A stretch of 30,403 bases of DNA from positions 1-30,403 of the forward strand of contig CBFDBC010000013.1 in assembly GCA_965602945.1 (NCBI GenBank). The letters run 5' to 3'. Below, piece after piece: positions 7,006 through 13,869 of the stretch (its first letter is position 1; each line of letters starts with the position of its first letter). Under the pieces are notes generated by a model. That model was not told the DNA's origin and made no database searches. It saw nothing but the letters and a program-made list of their open reading frames with translations. This DNA comes from JAUXEH01 sp965602945 (GTDB taxonomy: Bacteria; Acidobacteriota; Aminicenantia; Aminicenantales; Aminicenantaceae). The position numbers and the translations under genes were made by a program.

Positions 7006-8010
7006 ATGTTTGTCGACCAGACCAAGGTGTTCTTCGCTGCCGGCGGTGGCGGGAACGGCTGCCTGAGCTTCCGGCGGGAAAAGAACATCCCCCGCGGGGG
7101 TCCTGACGGAGGCCGGGGAGGTGAAGGGGGAAGCATCTTTCTGACCTCCGACAGCAGTGTCAAATCCCTGGCCTACTTCCGGTTCCATCCTCACCTCAAG
7201 GCCCGGAGGGGAGCCCATGGTGAGGGCGGCAAGCGGCAGGGGAAAAGAGGCGAAGACCTCGTTTTCCGGGTCCCGGCCGGGACCATCGTGCGGGAAATGG
7301 ACACCGACCTTTTGCTGCATGATTTCACGGCCCCGGACCAGAAGCACCTGGTCGCCAAAGGAGGCATGGGAGGGCGCGGCAACGCATCCTTCGTCTCTTC
7401 AATAAACCAGGCCCCCCGGCGTGTCGAAAAGGGGAAGCCGGGCGAGGAACGCCATTGTGTCCTTGAGCTGAAGCTCATCGCGGATGTGGGACTGGTAGGA
7501 TTTCCCAACGCCGGCAAGTCGACCCTGATCTCCAGGATATCTGCGGCCAAACCTGTCATCGCCGACTACCCCTTTACCACCCTCATCCCCAATCTGGGTG
7601 TGGTGGACTATGATGAGTACCGGGGTTTTGTGGTGGCGGACATCCCGGGCCTGATCGAAGGCGCCCATCTCGGACAGGGCCTGGGGATCCGCTTCCTCAG
7701 GCACGTGGAAAGGACCAAGGTCCTGGTCCACCTGGTGGACATCTCACCGTATACGCAGAGAGACCCGGTTGAGGATTATCGGGCCGTGATCAGGGAGTTG
7801 GAGGCTTTCGATCCCAGCCTGACCGAACGGCCCCAGATCCTGGTTGCCAACAAGACCGATCTCCTTGGAGAAGATACACAGCGATTGAAGAAGCTCGAGT
7901 CACTGGCCGGCCGGGAAGGCCTCCCGTTCTTTCCGGTCTCTGCCATGAAGCGGATCGGCACCAAAGAGCTGGTTCGGGCCATGGCCCTGGAATTAAATCT
8001 GGTGGATTGA
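7006..8010 (+). CDS. obgE: GTPase ObgE/CgtA
   Basis: A 334-residue Obg GTPase that acts in late 50S assembly and stress signalling. The glycine-rich Obg domain (about 1-158) shows AAGGGGNG and GGPDGGRGGEGG. The GTPase domain follows with G1 GFPNAGKS (near 166), the switch TTLIPNLG, G3 DIPGLIEGA, G4 NKTD and G5 SAM. The variable C-terminal domain seen in some homologues is essentially absent, which fits the 334-residue length. It sits in the common order rplU-rpmA-obgE and its stop codon is 2 bases before the next ATG, suggesting coupled translation. Confidence 0.98.
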   Translation: MFVDQTKVFFAAGGGGNGCLSFRREKNIPRGGPDGGRGGEGGSIFLTSDSSVKSLAYFRFHPHLKARRGAHGEGGKRQGKRGEDLVFRVPAGTIVREMDTDLLLHDFTAPDQKHLVAKGGMGGRGNASFVSSINQAPRRVEKGKPGEERHCVLELKLIADVGLVGFPNAGKSTLISRISAAKPVIADYPFTTLIPNLGVVDYDEYRGFVVADIPGLIEGAHLGQGLGIRFLRHVERTKVLVHLVDISPYTQRDPVEDYRAVIRELEAFDPSLTERPQILVANKTDLLGEDTQRLKKLESLAGREGLPFFPVSAMKRIGTKELVRAMALELNLVD

Positions 8011-8012
8011 AG

Positions 8013-9029
8013 ATGAAGACCGGCGCAGCCAAACAGAGACTGGGCCTCCTGGGCGGGACCTTCAACCCCATCCACAATGGGCACGTCCAGGCCGCGCGGA
8101 TCGTGAAGGACCGATGTCGGCTGGACCGGGTGCTTTTTATCCCCTCCTTCATTCCGCCGCACAAGGAAGGCCAGGATGTGGCCTCCGCTGAGCACCGGTT
8201 CGAGATGGTCCGGCTGGCGGTTGCGGGGGAGCCGGATTTTGAGGCCTCTGCAATCGAGATCGAGGCCCTCGGCACCTCTTACTCCATCCATACGCTGGAC
8301 CGGATCAAGGACAGGTATCCTGAGGCGGAGGTCTTCTTCATCCTCGGGATCGATGCCTTTGTGGAGATCGCGACCTGGAAAGATTACGAAAAAGTCCTGG
8401 ACCGCTGCTCATTCATCGTGATCAGCCGTCCCGGACACCGCCTGGAGGAGGCACCAAAGGTCCTTGGCGGCAGCCTTGAGGACCGCATCAGGTATCTTGC
8501 CGAAGAAGAAGATCCTGGTGCTCCCTCCCCGGGCGCAGGGCCTGCCATCTTCCTGGTGGAGATAGAAGCCCTGGACATCGCCTCCAGCGAAATCCGGAGA
8601 CGTTTGCAGACCGGCTCTCCCATATCTGGAATGGCCGCCGATCCTGTGAGAGAATACATCAAGGAGCATGGACTTTACATGACAAATCAAGAGATCCTTC
8701 CCGCCGAAATCAAGCTCTGTGTCGAAGCGGCCGAGAACAAGAAAGCCGAGGACATCCTGGTCATCGACCTGAGAGGCATTTCCTCGTTCACGGATTATTT
8801 TGTCGTCATGCACGGCAACTCGAACAAGCAGAACCAGGCGATCTTCGAAGGCCTCGATTACGCACTGAAGCAGCAGGAGATACGTCCCCTGAGCGTGGAG
8901 GGCAAGCGGCACGCCGAATGGATCCTCATGGATTACGGCAGTTTTATAGTCCATATATTTTCCCCCACGGCCCGGGCCTACTATGCTCTGGAAAAGCTCT
9001 GGGGGGATGGGGTGAAGCACACGTTCTAA
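8013..9029 (+). CDS. nadD-rsfS: Fused nicotinate-nucleotide adenylyltransferase (NadD) and ribosomal silencing factor (RsfS)
   Basis: One uninterrupted 338-residue frame. Residues 1-222 are a full NadD: nucleotide-binding GGTFNPIHNGH (14-24), PPHK, ILGIDAF and SSEIRRRL near the end. This enzyme adenylates nicotinate mononucleotide in NAD synthesis. Residues 223-338 are a full RsfS/YbeB domain (ISSFTDYFVV, VEGKRHAEWILMDYG, closing LEKLWGDG), which binds L14 and keeps 50S from joining 30S. NadD normally ends at the EYIKEHGLY stretch, exactly where the join lies. An internal ATG (8679) with AAGGAG 12 bases upstream could also make RsfS alone. ATG 8013 is preferred over an in-frame TTG 6 bases earlier because GGTGG is better spaced. 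A sequencing error removing a stop is possible but would need to keep frame. Confidence 0.93.
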   Translation: MKTGAAKQRLGLLGGTFNPIHNGHVQAARIVKDRCRLDRVLFIPSFIPPHKEGQDVASAEHRFEMVRLAVAGEPDFEASAIEIEALGTSYSIHTLDRIKDRYPEAEVFFILGIDAFVEIATWKDYEKVLDRCSFIVISRPGHRLEEAPKVLGGSLEDRIRYLAEEEDPGAPSPGAGPAIFLVEIEALDIASSEIRRRLQTGSPISGMAADPVREYIKEHGLYMTNQEILPAEIKLCVEAAENKKAEDILVIDLRGISSFTDYFVVMHGNSNKQNQAIFEGLDYALKQQEIRPLSVEGKRHAEWILMDYGSFIVHIFSPTARAYYALEKLWGDGVKHTF

Positions 9030-9047
9030 AAATATCTGGAATATGTG

Positions 9048-9076
9048 TTGACATTTCATCCATTTGCCATTATTTT
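9048..9076 (+). promoter_or_regulatory. Promoter upstream of rlmH
   Basis: TTGACA (9048-9053), a 17-base spacer and TATTTT (9071-9076) lie in the 104-base gap after nadD-rsfS, so rlmH and the genes behind it can be transcribed separately from the ribosomal operon. Confidence 0.5.
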
Positions 9077-9133
9077 TCTACGGACAAATCAGTTGTGATG
9101 AGACATTTGTTGGGGGAGAGGTAACAAGCACGC

Positions 9134-9601
9134 ATGCAGCTTAAGGTTTTGTGGCCGGGGAAAACTCACAGCGAACCCCTGAGGGAAATCCAGGCCCATT
9201 ACTTGAAACGGATCAATACGCTCGAACGCTGTTCGCTTTTCGAGACCAGGGAGGCCCGAGGCATTCCGGAGAGCCAGGAAGAAAAAGTCAAGGAAACTGA
9301 GGCCGCGGGGCTTGAAAAATACTTCAAAGATGATTATATTGTGTGTCTTTTTGATAAAGGACGTGAGATGAATTCCGATCAGTTCGCCGTCTTCTTAGAT
9401 AGGACGGCCATGAACCAACCCCATGCGATCACTTTTGTGGTGGGGGGATTCCTGGGCCTGGCGGACAGGCTTCTGCAGAAGGCCGACATGCAGCTGTCTT
9501 TGTCGCGCATGACCTTTTCGCACGAACTGACCCGTGTCGTTCTGCTGGAGCAGATCTACCGGGCCCTCATGATCATGAAGGGACGCAACTACGCGAAATA
9601 G
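9134..9601 (+). CDS. rlmH: 23S rRNA pseudouridine-1915 N3-methyltransferase RlmH
   Basis: A 155-residue SPOUT-class methyltransferase that methylates pseudouridine 1915 of 23S rRNA in assembled 70S ribosomes. Family marks are the substrate-side FDKGREMNSDQFA block, the SAM-binding knot VVGGFLGL, and the C-terminal LSLSRMTFSHELTRVVLLEQIYRA stretch given here by position (about 120-145). The usual ending YHK is YAK, a small departure. Length is typical. It follows NadD-RsfS, the common rsfS-rlmH order, but has its own promoter. Confidence 0.96.
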   Translation: MQLKVLWPGKTHSEPLREIQAHYLKRINTLERCSLFETREARGIPESQEEKVKETEAAGLEKYFKDDYIVCLFDKGREMNSDQFAVFLDRTAMNQPHAITFVVGGFLGLADRLLQKADMQLSLSRMTFSHELTRVVLLEQIYRALMIMKGRNYAK

Positions 9602-9613
9602 AAGGGGGATGTA

Positions 9614-9964
9614 TTGAACAAGAGAGAAAAAGACCGCTACCGAAAGATGCTGACGGAAAAGAAGACGGATATCATCAACCACATGAGCGGTATCTATAAC
9701 GAAAGCCGCGAGATCGAGACGGGCATAGCCCAGGACCTCGGCGACAAGGCGGAGCGCTCCTATACCAAGGAGTTCCTGCTGAGCCTTTCGAATGCGGATA
9801 GAGAGCGGCTGGGAAAGATCGATCAGGCTTTGAAACGACTGGAAACCCCGGAATACGGAATGTGTGAGGACTGCGGGGAGAGCATCGGGAAGAAGAGGAT
9901 GGACGTGATTCCCTGGACACCGCATTGCATCGTTTGTCAGGAAAAAGAAGAACAGGGCTCGTAA
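9614..9964 (+). CDS. DksA/TraR family zinc-finger protein
   Basis: A 116-residue protein with an N-terminal helical, charged coiled-coil part and a C-terminal four-cysteine zinc finger (CEDC, 17 residues, CIVC), the DksA/TraR C4 layout. Family members enter the RNA polymerase secondary channel or act in related stress control. The coiled coil is shorter than in classical DksA (about 150 residues) and no clear Asp-x-x-Asp-Ala tip motif is seen, so it is likely a DksA-like paralogue. The start is a TTG at 9614 after a GAAGGGGG ribosome site; the nearby ATG at 9609 stops after two codons. It lies 12 bases after rlmH. Confidence 0.88.
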   Translation: MNKREKDRYRKMLTEKKTDIINHMSGIYNESREIETGIAQDLGDKAERSYTKEFLLSLSNADRERLGKIDQALKRLETPEYGMCEDCGESIGKKRMDVIPWTPHCIVCQEKEEQGS

Positions 9965-10668
9965 AACTTCTCGAGCTGGTCCTTTTCCCTTCGTTCTGTC
10001 AGATCTGTTCGGTCCTGCTCGAGAGGCCGAGCGAGCGGCTCGTCTGCCTGGACTGCTGGGATAACCTCAAGCCCCTTCTTGCGGCCCACTGCGTCTGCTG
10101 CGGCCGGTTCTTTGATGGGACCGTGGATTCCCATGTGTGTTCGGCCTGCGTTGAATCGCCTCCCTCCTTCATCCGCCATCGCTCGGTCTGTCGATACCGG
10201 GGCGTGGCCAAGGAGCTTATCCTGCTGTACAAGTACCGGAGGCTGCGGGCCCTGGGCCCGGATCTGGCCCGCTTCCTGTATGCCGGCTTGAATGAAGAGG
10301 CCGGCCTCTGGTGGGGCGCGGAGGTGCTGATCCCGGTCCCGCTCCATCCGCGCCGGCAGAAACAGCGGGGCTTTAACCAGTCAGAGCTCCTGGCCAGCGA
10401 GCTCTCCAACCTCACGGGGATCTCAATGCATGCCGGCCTGCTCAAGAAGCGCAGGGATGCCCTGCCTCAGACCTCGCTCACCGGCGAATCCCGCAGGGAC
10501 AACCTCTTGGGGGCCTATTACGTAAAAAACCGGCGGGATCTTTCGGACAAGGTTGTCATCCTGGTGGACGATGTGTTTACCACCGGCTCCACTCTCCAGG
10601 AGTGCAGCCGCACGCTCCTCGAGGCGGGGGCCAGGGAGGTGCGTGCGGTATCCATCGCACAGGCGTGA
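9925..10668 (+). CDS. comF: ComF family phosphoribosyltransferase-like protein
   Basis: A ComF/GntX-type protein: an N-terminal zinc-binding part with four Cys pairs (CQIC, CLDC, CVCC, CSAC) followed by a phosphoribosyltransferase fold with the PRPP loop VVILVDDVFTTGSTL near residue 210. VPLHPRRQKQRGFNQ is the typical central motif. ComF is needed for DNA uptake in naturally competent bacteria, but homologues are widespread and no competence genes are seen here. The start is uncertain: TTG 9925 overlaps the previous gene by 40 bases, and family members usually begin close to the LLELVLFPSFC segment, where no standard start codon stands. The overlap suggests translational coupling. Confidence 0.88.
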   Translation: MHRLSGKRRTGLVKLLELVLFPSFCQICSVLLERPSERLVCLDCWDNLKPLLAAHCVCCGRFFDGTVDSHVCSACVESPPSFIRHRSVCRYRGVAKELILLYKYRRLRALGPDLARFLYAGLNEEAGLWWGAEVLIPVPLHPRRQKQRGFNQSELLASELSNLTGISMHAGLLKKRRDALPQTSLTGESRRDNLLGAYYVKNRRDLSDKVVILVDDVFTTGSTLQECSRTLLEAGAREVRAVSIAQA

Positions 10669-10691
10669 GTACCTGGGCAGGAGGGTGCAAA

Positions 10692-10730
10692 TAAAAACGC
10701 CCCCGGTGTACGACACCGGAGGCGTCTTCT
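10692..10730 (-). terminator. Bidirectional terminator between comF and hsp20
   Basis: The hairpin at 10697-10725 has outer arms ACGCC/GGCGT and inner arms CGGTGT/ACACCG around ACG. On the minus strand it is followed by TTTTTAT, a good intrinsic terminator for hsp20. On the plus strand a pyrimidine-rich tail follows, so it can serve comF as well. Confidence 0.75.
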
Positions 10731-10740
10731 TCTCTCCGAC

Positions 10741-11226
10741 TTACTTCTTGACCTTCTTTTCGACCGGCTTCTCCTTCTTCTCAGGCTTAACGACCTTCAC
10801 TGAGCGGGGCTTGGATTCAAGTTTTTTGGGTATGAAGACCTTCAATACCCCGTGCTCGTGCTCTGCCTTGATCTTGTCCTGATCCACATAGTTGGGGAGA
10901 GTGAAGGAACGGTAGAACGATCCGTACGATCTCTCGATCCTGTGATAGTTTTCTTCCTGTGTTTCTTTTTCCAGTTGGCGCTCGCCCTTGAGTGTTAGTG
11001 TGTTGTCATCCAACTTGATCTCAATGTCCTTGTCCTCGATCCCGGGGAGCTCTGCCGTCAACACGATCTCGTTTTCTGTCTCGAAGATATCCACGGACGG
11101 AGACCAGGTGCTCGAAACCAGATCTTTCTCCTCTCTCTGCCCGACTACGGCATCCTCGAAAAGACGGTTCATTTTTTCACGTAAAGTTACCATTTCTCTG
11201 AATGGCTCCCAACGAATTATTGCCAT
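10741..11226 (-). CDS. Small heat-shock protein (Hsp20 family)
   Basis: A 161-residue alpha-crystallin-type chaperone that holds unfolding proteins. An N-terminal arm (WEPFREMVTLREKMNRLF) leads into the alpha-crystallin domain (about 42-132), with the family marks VDIFETENEIVLTAELPG and GSFYRSFTLP and the closing EHGVLKVFIPK. An SVKV stretch stands where the IxI motif normally lies, and the C-terminus is a short Lys/Glu tail. A strong AAGGAGGAG ribosome site supports the start. It is a single-gene unit with its own promoter and terminator; the promoter carries a HAIR-like operator, which predicts HspR control. Confidence 0.96.
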   Translation of the reverse strand: MAIIRWEPFREMVTLREKMNRLFEDAVVGQREEKDLVSSTWSPSVDIFETENEIVLTAELPGIEDKDIEIKLDDNTLTLKGERQLEKETQEENYHRIERSYGSFYRSFTLPNYVDQDKIKAEHEHGVLKVFIPKKLESKPRSVKVVKPEKKEKPVEKKVKK

Positions 11227-11258
11227 TGTATCTCCTCCTTATATATGAGTACGATAAC

Positions 11259-11288
11259 AATATAATACTTGAGTGTCAACATGTCAAG
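11259..11288 (-). promoter_or_regulatory. hsp20 promoter overlapped by a HAIR-like HspR operator
   Basis: On the minus strand TTGACA (11282-11287) and TATATT (11259-11264) are 17 bases apart. The plus strand at 11268-11288 reads CTTGAGT-7 bases-TGTCAAG, which matches the HspR inverted repeat CTTGAGT-N7-ACTCAAG at 12 of 14 arm positions with exact spacing, and covers the -35 box and spacer. This is what a heat-shock repressor site should look like. Confidence 0.65.
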
Positions 11289-11330
11289 TATTCTGCCAAG
11301 GTTTTTTCCCTTGCACTCTATGTGCCGGGA

Positions 11331-12050
11331 TTATTTGTGTCTGTTTTTTCGGGAAAGGCCCTCAACCAGCAGGGTCACCTCCCCCCGGACAGTCCTTCCC
11401 TGCAGCCTCTCCAGGAGCTCATCGGGCATCCCCCGCATGAATTCTTCGTGGAGTTTGGTCAGCTCCCGGGCCATCACGACCCGGCGGCTGCCCAGCTCCT
11501 CCAGCAAAGACTCCAGGAAGGAGCTCAGGCGCCGGGCCGGAAGATAAAAAACCAGCGTCGCCGTTTCATCCCTCAAGGACCGGAGGATCGTGCGGGTGGC
11601 CTGCGCTTTGGGGGGCGGAAAGCCGAGGAAGAGGACACGGTGGGTGGGGAGTCCGGCCGCACACAGGGCCGCGGTCAGTGCGGAGGCTCCGGGTATGGGA
11701 ACGATCTCGATGTCTTCCTCCAGCGCCCTCTGGATAAGCGGATACCCTGGATCCGAGATGCCCGGCGTGCCTGCGTCTGATACCAGGGCAACGTCCTGCC
11801 CCTGTTTGAGAAGCTCGAGGATGCTCCTGCTCTGGTGCTTTTCTCGAGGCTGGAAGTAACTCATCAGGCGCTTTTTCAAGTCATAGTGGTTGAGGAGCTT
11901 CCGAGTCTGGCGGGTGTCCTCACAGGCGATGACATCGACTTCCTGCAGCGTCTTCAGTGCTCTGAAGGTCAGGTCTTCCAGGTTGCCGATCGGCGTGGCC
12001 ACGACGTAAAGCCGGCCCCTCGCGGCTGTCGAGGGGAGTTGTGCCTGCAT
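11331..12050 (-). CDS. rsmI: 16S rRNA (cytidine-1402-2'-O)-methyltransferase RsmI
   Basis: A 239-residue tetrapyrrole-methylase-fold enzyme that adds the 2'-O-methyl group at C1402 of 16S rRNA in the decoding centre. Marks are LYVVATPIGNLEDLTFRAL near the N-terminus, ACEDTRQTRKLL, VSDAGTPGISDPG and PIPGASALTAAL. Length is slightly under the usual 270-290, losing mostly the C-terminal region. It starts 3 bases after the nadE stop, so it is probably co-transcribed with nadE and the nitrilase-like gene. Confidence 0.97.
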   Translation of the reverse strand: MQAQLPSTAARGRLYVVATPIGNLEDLTFRALKTLQEVDVIACEDTRQTRKLLNHYDLKKRLMSYFQPREKHQSRSILELLKQGQDVALVSDAGTPGISDPGYPLIQRALEEDIEIVPIPGASALTAALCAAGLPTHRVLFLGFPPPKAQATRTILRSLRDETATLVFYLPARRLSSFLESLLEELGSRRVVMARELTKLHEEFMRGMPDELLERLQGRTVRGEVTLLVEGLSRKNRHK

Positions 12051-12053
12051 GGA

Positions 12054-12866
12054 TCACTTGTCCCAATCATAGGGATAGAGGAAGTCGTGTCCGACGGTAC
12101 GCTCCGAGATTTTAGCGATGGGCGGCATGCGGCGCTTGAACTCCGAACCCTTGATCAGGTGGATCAGCCTGTCCACCTTGGCTTCCTCGAAACCCCGGTG
12201 GATGAGCTCTCGCCTCGGGATCCGCTTGTCGATCATGTGGTAGAGGATCTCATCGATCTCTGTGTAGCTGAGTCCCAGTTCCTGCTCATCGGTCTGTCCC
12301 TCCCACAGCCCGGCTGATGGGGCTTTGTTCAAGACCCGGTCCGGGACCCCCAGATGCCCGCCCAGGACGCGCACCTGCGTCTTGTACAGGTCGCCCATGG
12401 GATTGATGGCGCAGGCCATGTCGCCGTGCAGGGTCCCGTATCCCAGCAGAAGCTCGGTCTTGTTGCTGGTCCCGATGATCAGGGCTTTCTCTCGTTCAGA
12501 GAAGTCGTACAGGATGGACATCCTTTCCCGGGCCATCTTGTTTCCCTTGAGCACGCGGTTCTCGGTGGAGTAGCGGGTGTAGTAGGCGTCGACCGAATGA
12601 GAGATGTCGATGCGTTTCGTTTTTATTCCCAGGGCCGTGGCCACGGACTCCGCATCGTCGACATCCCGTTGAAAAGTGTCGCCATAAGGCAGGATCATAC
12701 CGATCACATGCTCCGGACCCAGGGCTCGGGCTCCGAGAAAGGCGGCCACCGCCGAATCGATCCCGCCTGATAGGCCCAGGATCCCGTTCTCGTACCCGAA
12801 CCTGGACAGCTCTGTACGAATGAAACGCGTGAGGAGCTTCTCCACGAACGAAGTGTTAATCTTCAT
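12054..12866 (-). CDS. nadE: NAD+ synthetase, ammonia-type catalytic subunit
   Basis: A 270-residue NadE synthetase domain that amidates deamido-NAD. The ATP-pyrophosphatase loop SGGIDS is at 33-38, and GTSNKTELLLGYGTLHGDMA and LYKTQVR are typical. It lacks the roughly 280-residue nitrilase-like glutaminase domain of glutamine-dependent NadE. That domain is instead encoded just upstream and overlaps this gene by 11 bases, which suggests a two-subunit glutamine-dependent synthetase. Otherwise the enzyme would have to use free ammonia. Confidence 0.96.
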   Translation of the reverse strand: MKINTSFVEKLLTRFIRTELSRFGYENGILGLSGGIDSAVAAFLGARALGPEHVIGMILPYGDTFQRDVDDAESVATALGIKTKRIDISHSVDAYYTRYSTENRVLKGNKMARERMSILYDFSEREKALIIGTSNKTELLLGYGTLHGDMACAINPMGDLYKTQVRVLGGHLGVPDRVLNKAPSAGLWEGQTDEQELGLSYTEIDEILYHMIDKRIPRRELIHRGFEEAKVDRLIHLIKGSEFKRRMPPIAKISERTVGHDFLYPYDWDK

Positions 12867-13704
12867 AGCGGCTCACGATGCGTTTCAATGCTTCCAGGAC
12901 GATCTCCGGCTTGTTGTCCCGGCGGTAGGGCAGCTTCTTCCGTGCGGTGCGAATGAAATCCAGGTCGATGTCCTGTATCAGCAGTTCTTCGTCGGTGTAG
13001 GAAGCCTGCGCCAGCAGTTCTCCCATAGGGCTGAAGATGAAGGATCCACCCGCGAAGGCCTTGCCGTCCTCGAATCCCACCCGGTTGCAGTAGATGACAT
13101 AGGCGGTTGAGAACCGGGAGATGGTCTCGCCCATGAGCTCCCACATGTGGCTGGTGGCATAGGTGTCGTCCTCGGAAAACCCACGCCCGGGAGCGGCGCT
13201 GAGCACGATGATCATGTCCGCTCCTCCGGCGAAGTGCAGATAACAGGCCCCGTAGTGAAGGAAATCGTAACAGATCATCATCCCCGTGCGGACAAAAGGT
13301 GTGTCGAACGCGTGGAAGTTCCGGCCTTGAGCGAAAAACTTGGCCTCCTCGAACATGCCGTAGTTGGGCAGGTAGACCTTGCGGTGGACGCGCAGTATTT
13401 CCCCCTTCGCAAAATATGCCGCAGAGTTGTAGGCCAATCCGTTGTCTTTTTCCTCAACAAACCCCAAGACGAGGGCCAGCTCCCGGCTCATGAGCCGGAA
13501 TTCATTCATCATGGGATCCGTTTCGACCTGAAGGGCCACGTCCTGGGTCAGGTCCTTCAGTGTGTAGCCGGTCAGGCTCAACTCTGGGAAGATCAAGAGG
13601 TCCACGCCGGCTGATTTTGCCTGGTCGATCAGCTCCTTGTGCCGCTGGAAGTTTTTATCCAGGTTTCCCAGGTGGGGCGTTGTCTGGGCCAGTGCGACTT
13701 TCAT
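12856..13704 (-). CDS. Nitrilase-superfamily amidohydrolase, probable glutaminase partner of NadE
   Basis: A 282-residue carbon-nitrogen hydrolase with the complete Glu-Lys-Cys triad: E41 in IFPELSLTGY, K109 in KVYLPNYG and C145 in MMICYD. LPNYGMFEEAKFF and SLTGYTLKDL resemble the glutaminase domain of glutamine-dependent NAD synthetases more than plain nitrilases. It overlaps nadE by 11 bases on the same strand, so it likely frees ammonia from glutamine for NadE (inference). The start at 13704 gives the canonical MKVALAQ beginning but has no strong ribosome site; an in-frame ATG 45 bases upstream (13749) has GGAG too close and seems less likely. A general omega-amidase role is the alternative. 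Confidence 0.9.
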   Translation of the reverse strand: MKVALAQTTPHLGNLDKNFQRHKELIDQAKSAGVDLLIFPELSLTGYTLKDLTQDVALQVETDPMMNEFRLMSRELALVLGFVEEKDNGLAYNSAAYFAKGEILRVHRKVYLPNYGMFEEAKFFAQGRNFHAFDTPFVRTGMMICYDFLHYGACYLHFAGGADMIIVLSAAPGRGFSEDDTYATSHMWELMGETISRFSTAYVIYCNRVGFEDGKAFAGGSFIFSPMGELLAQASYTDEELLIQDIDLDFIRTARKKLPYRRDNKPEIVLEALKRIVSRYED

Positions 13705-13818
13705 GTGTGGAAAATTATCACATTCCCCTTTTCTTTTCAATGCGGTCATCTCCGACTAATCCTATCTGGAGCATTCATAAAAAATGTCAGCCAATTCTGT
13801 GACCAGGTGTATAAAGAA

Positions 13819-13847
13819 TTGATATTATGAGCGACATCCGATATAAA
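13819..13847 (+). promoter_or_regulatory. Promoter of the DUF4388-DnaJ-TPR gene
   Basis: TTGATA (13819-13824), a 17-base spacer and TATAAA (13842-13847), each 5 of 6 matches, place the transcription start only about 15 bases before the coding region. Confidence 0.6.
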
Positions 13848-13869
13848 TAGAGAGGCGGCACAAAGGACA

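Noticed and set aside
8007..8012. A TTG start for nadD-rsfS overlapping the obgE stop
   Set aside because: The ATG at 8013 has better spacing to GGTGG and needs no rare start codon.
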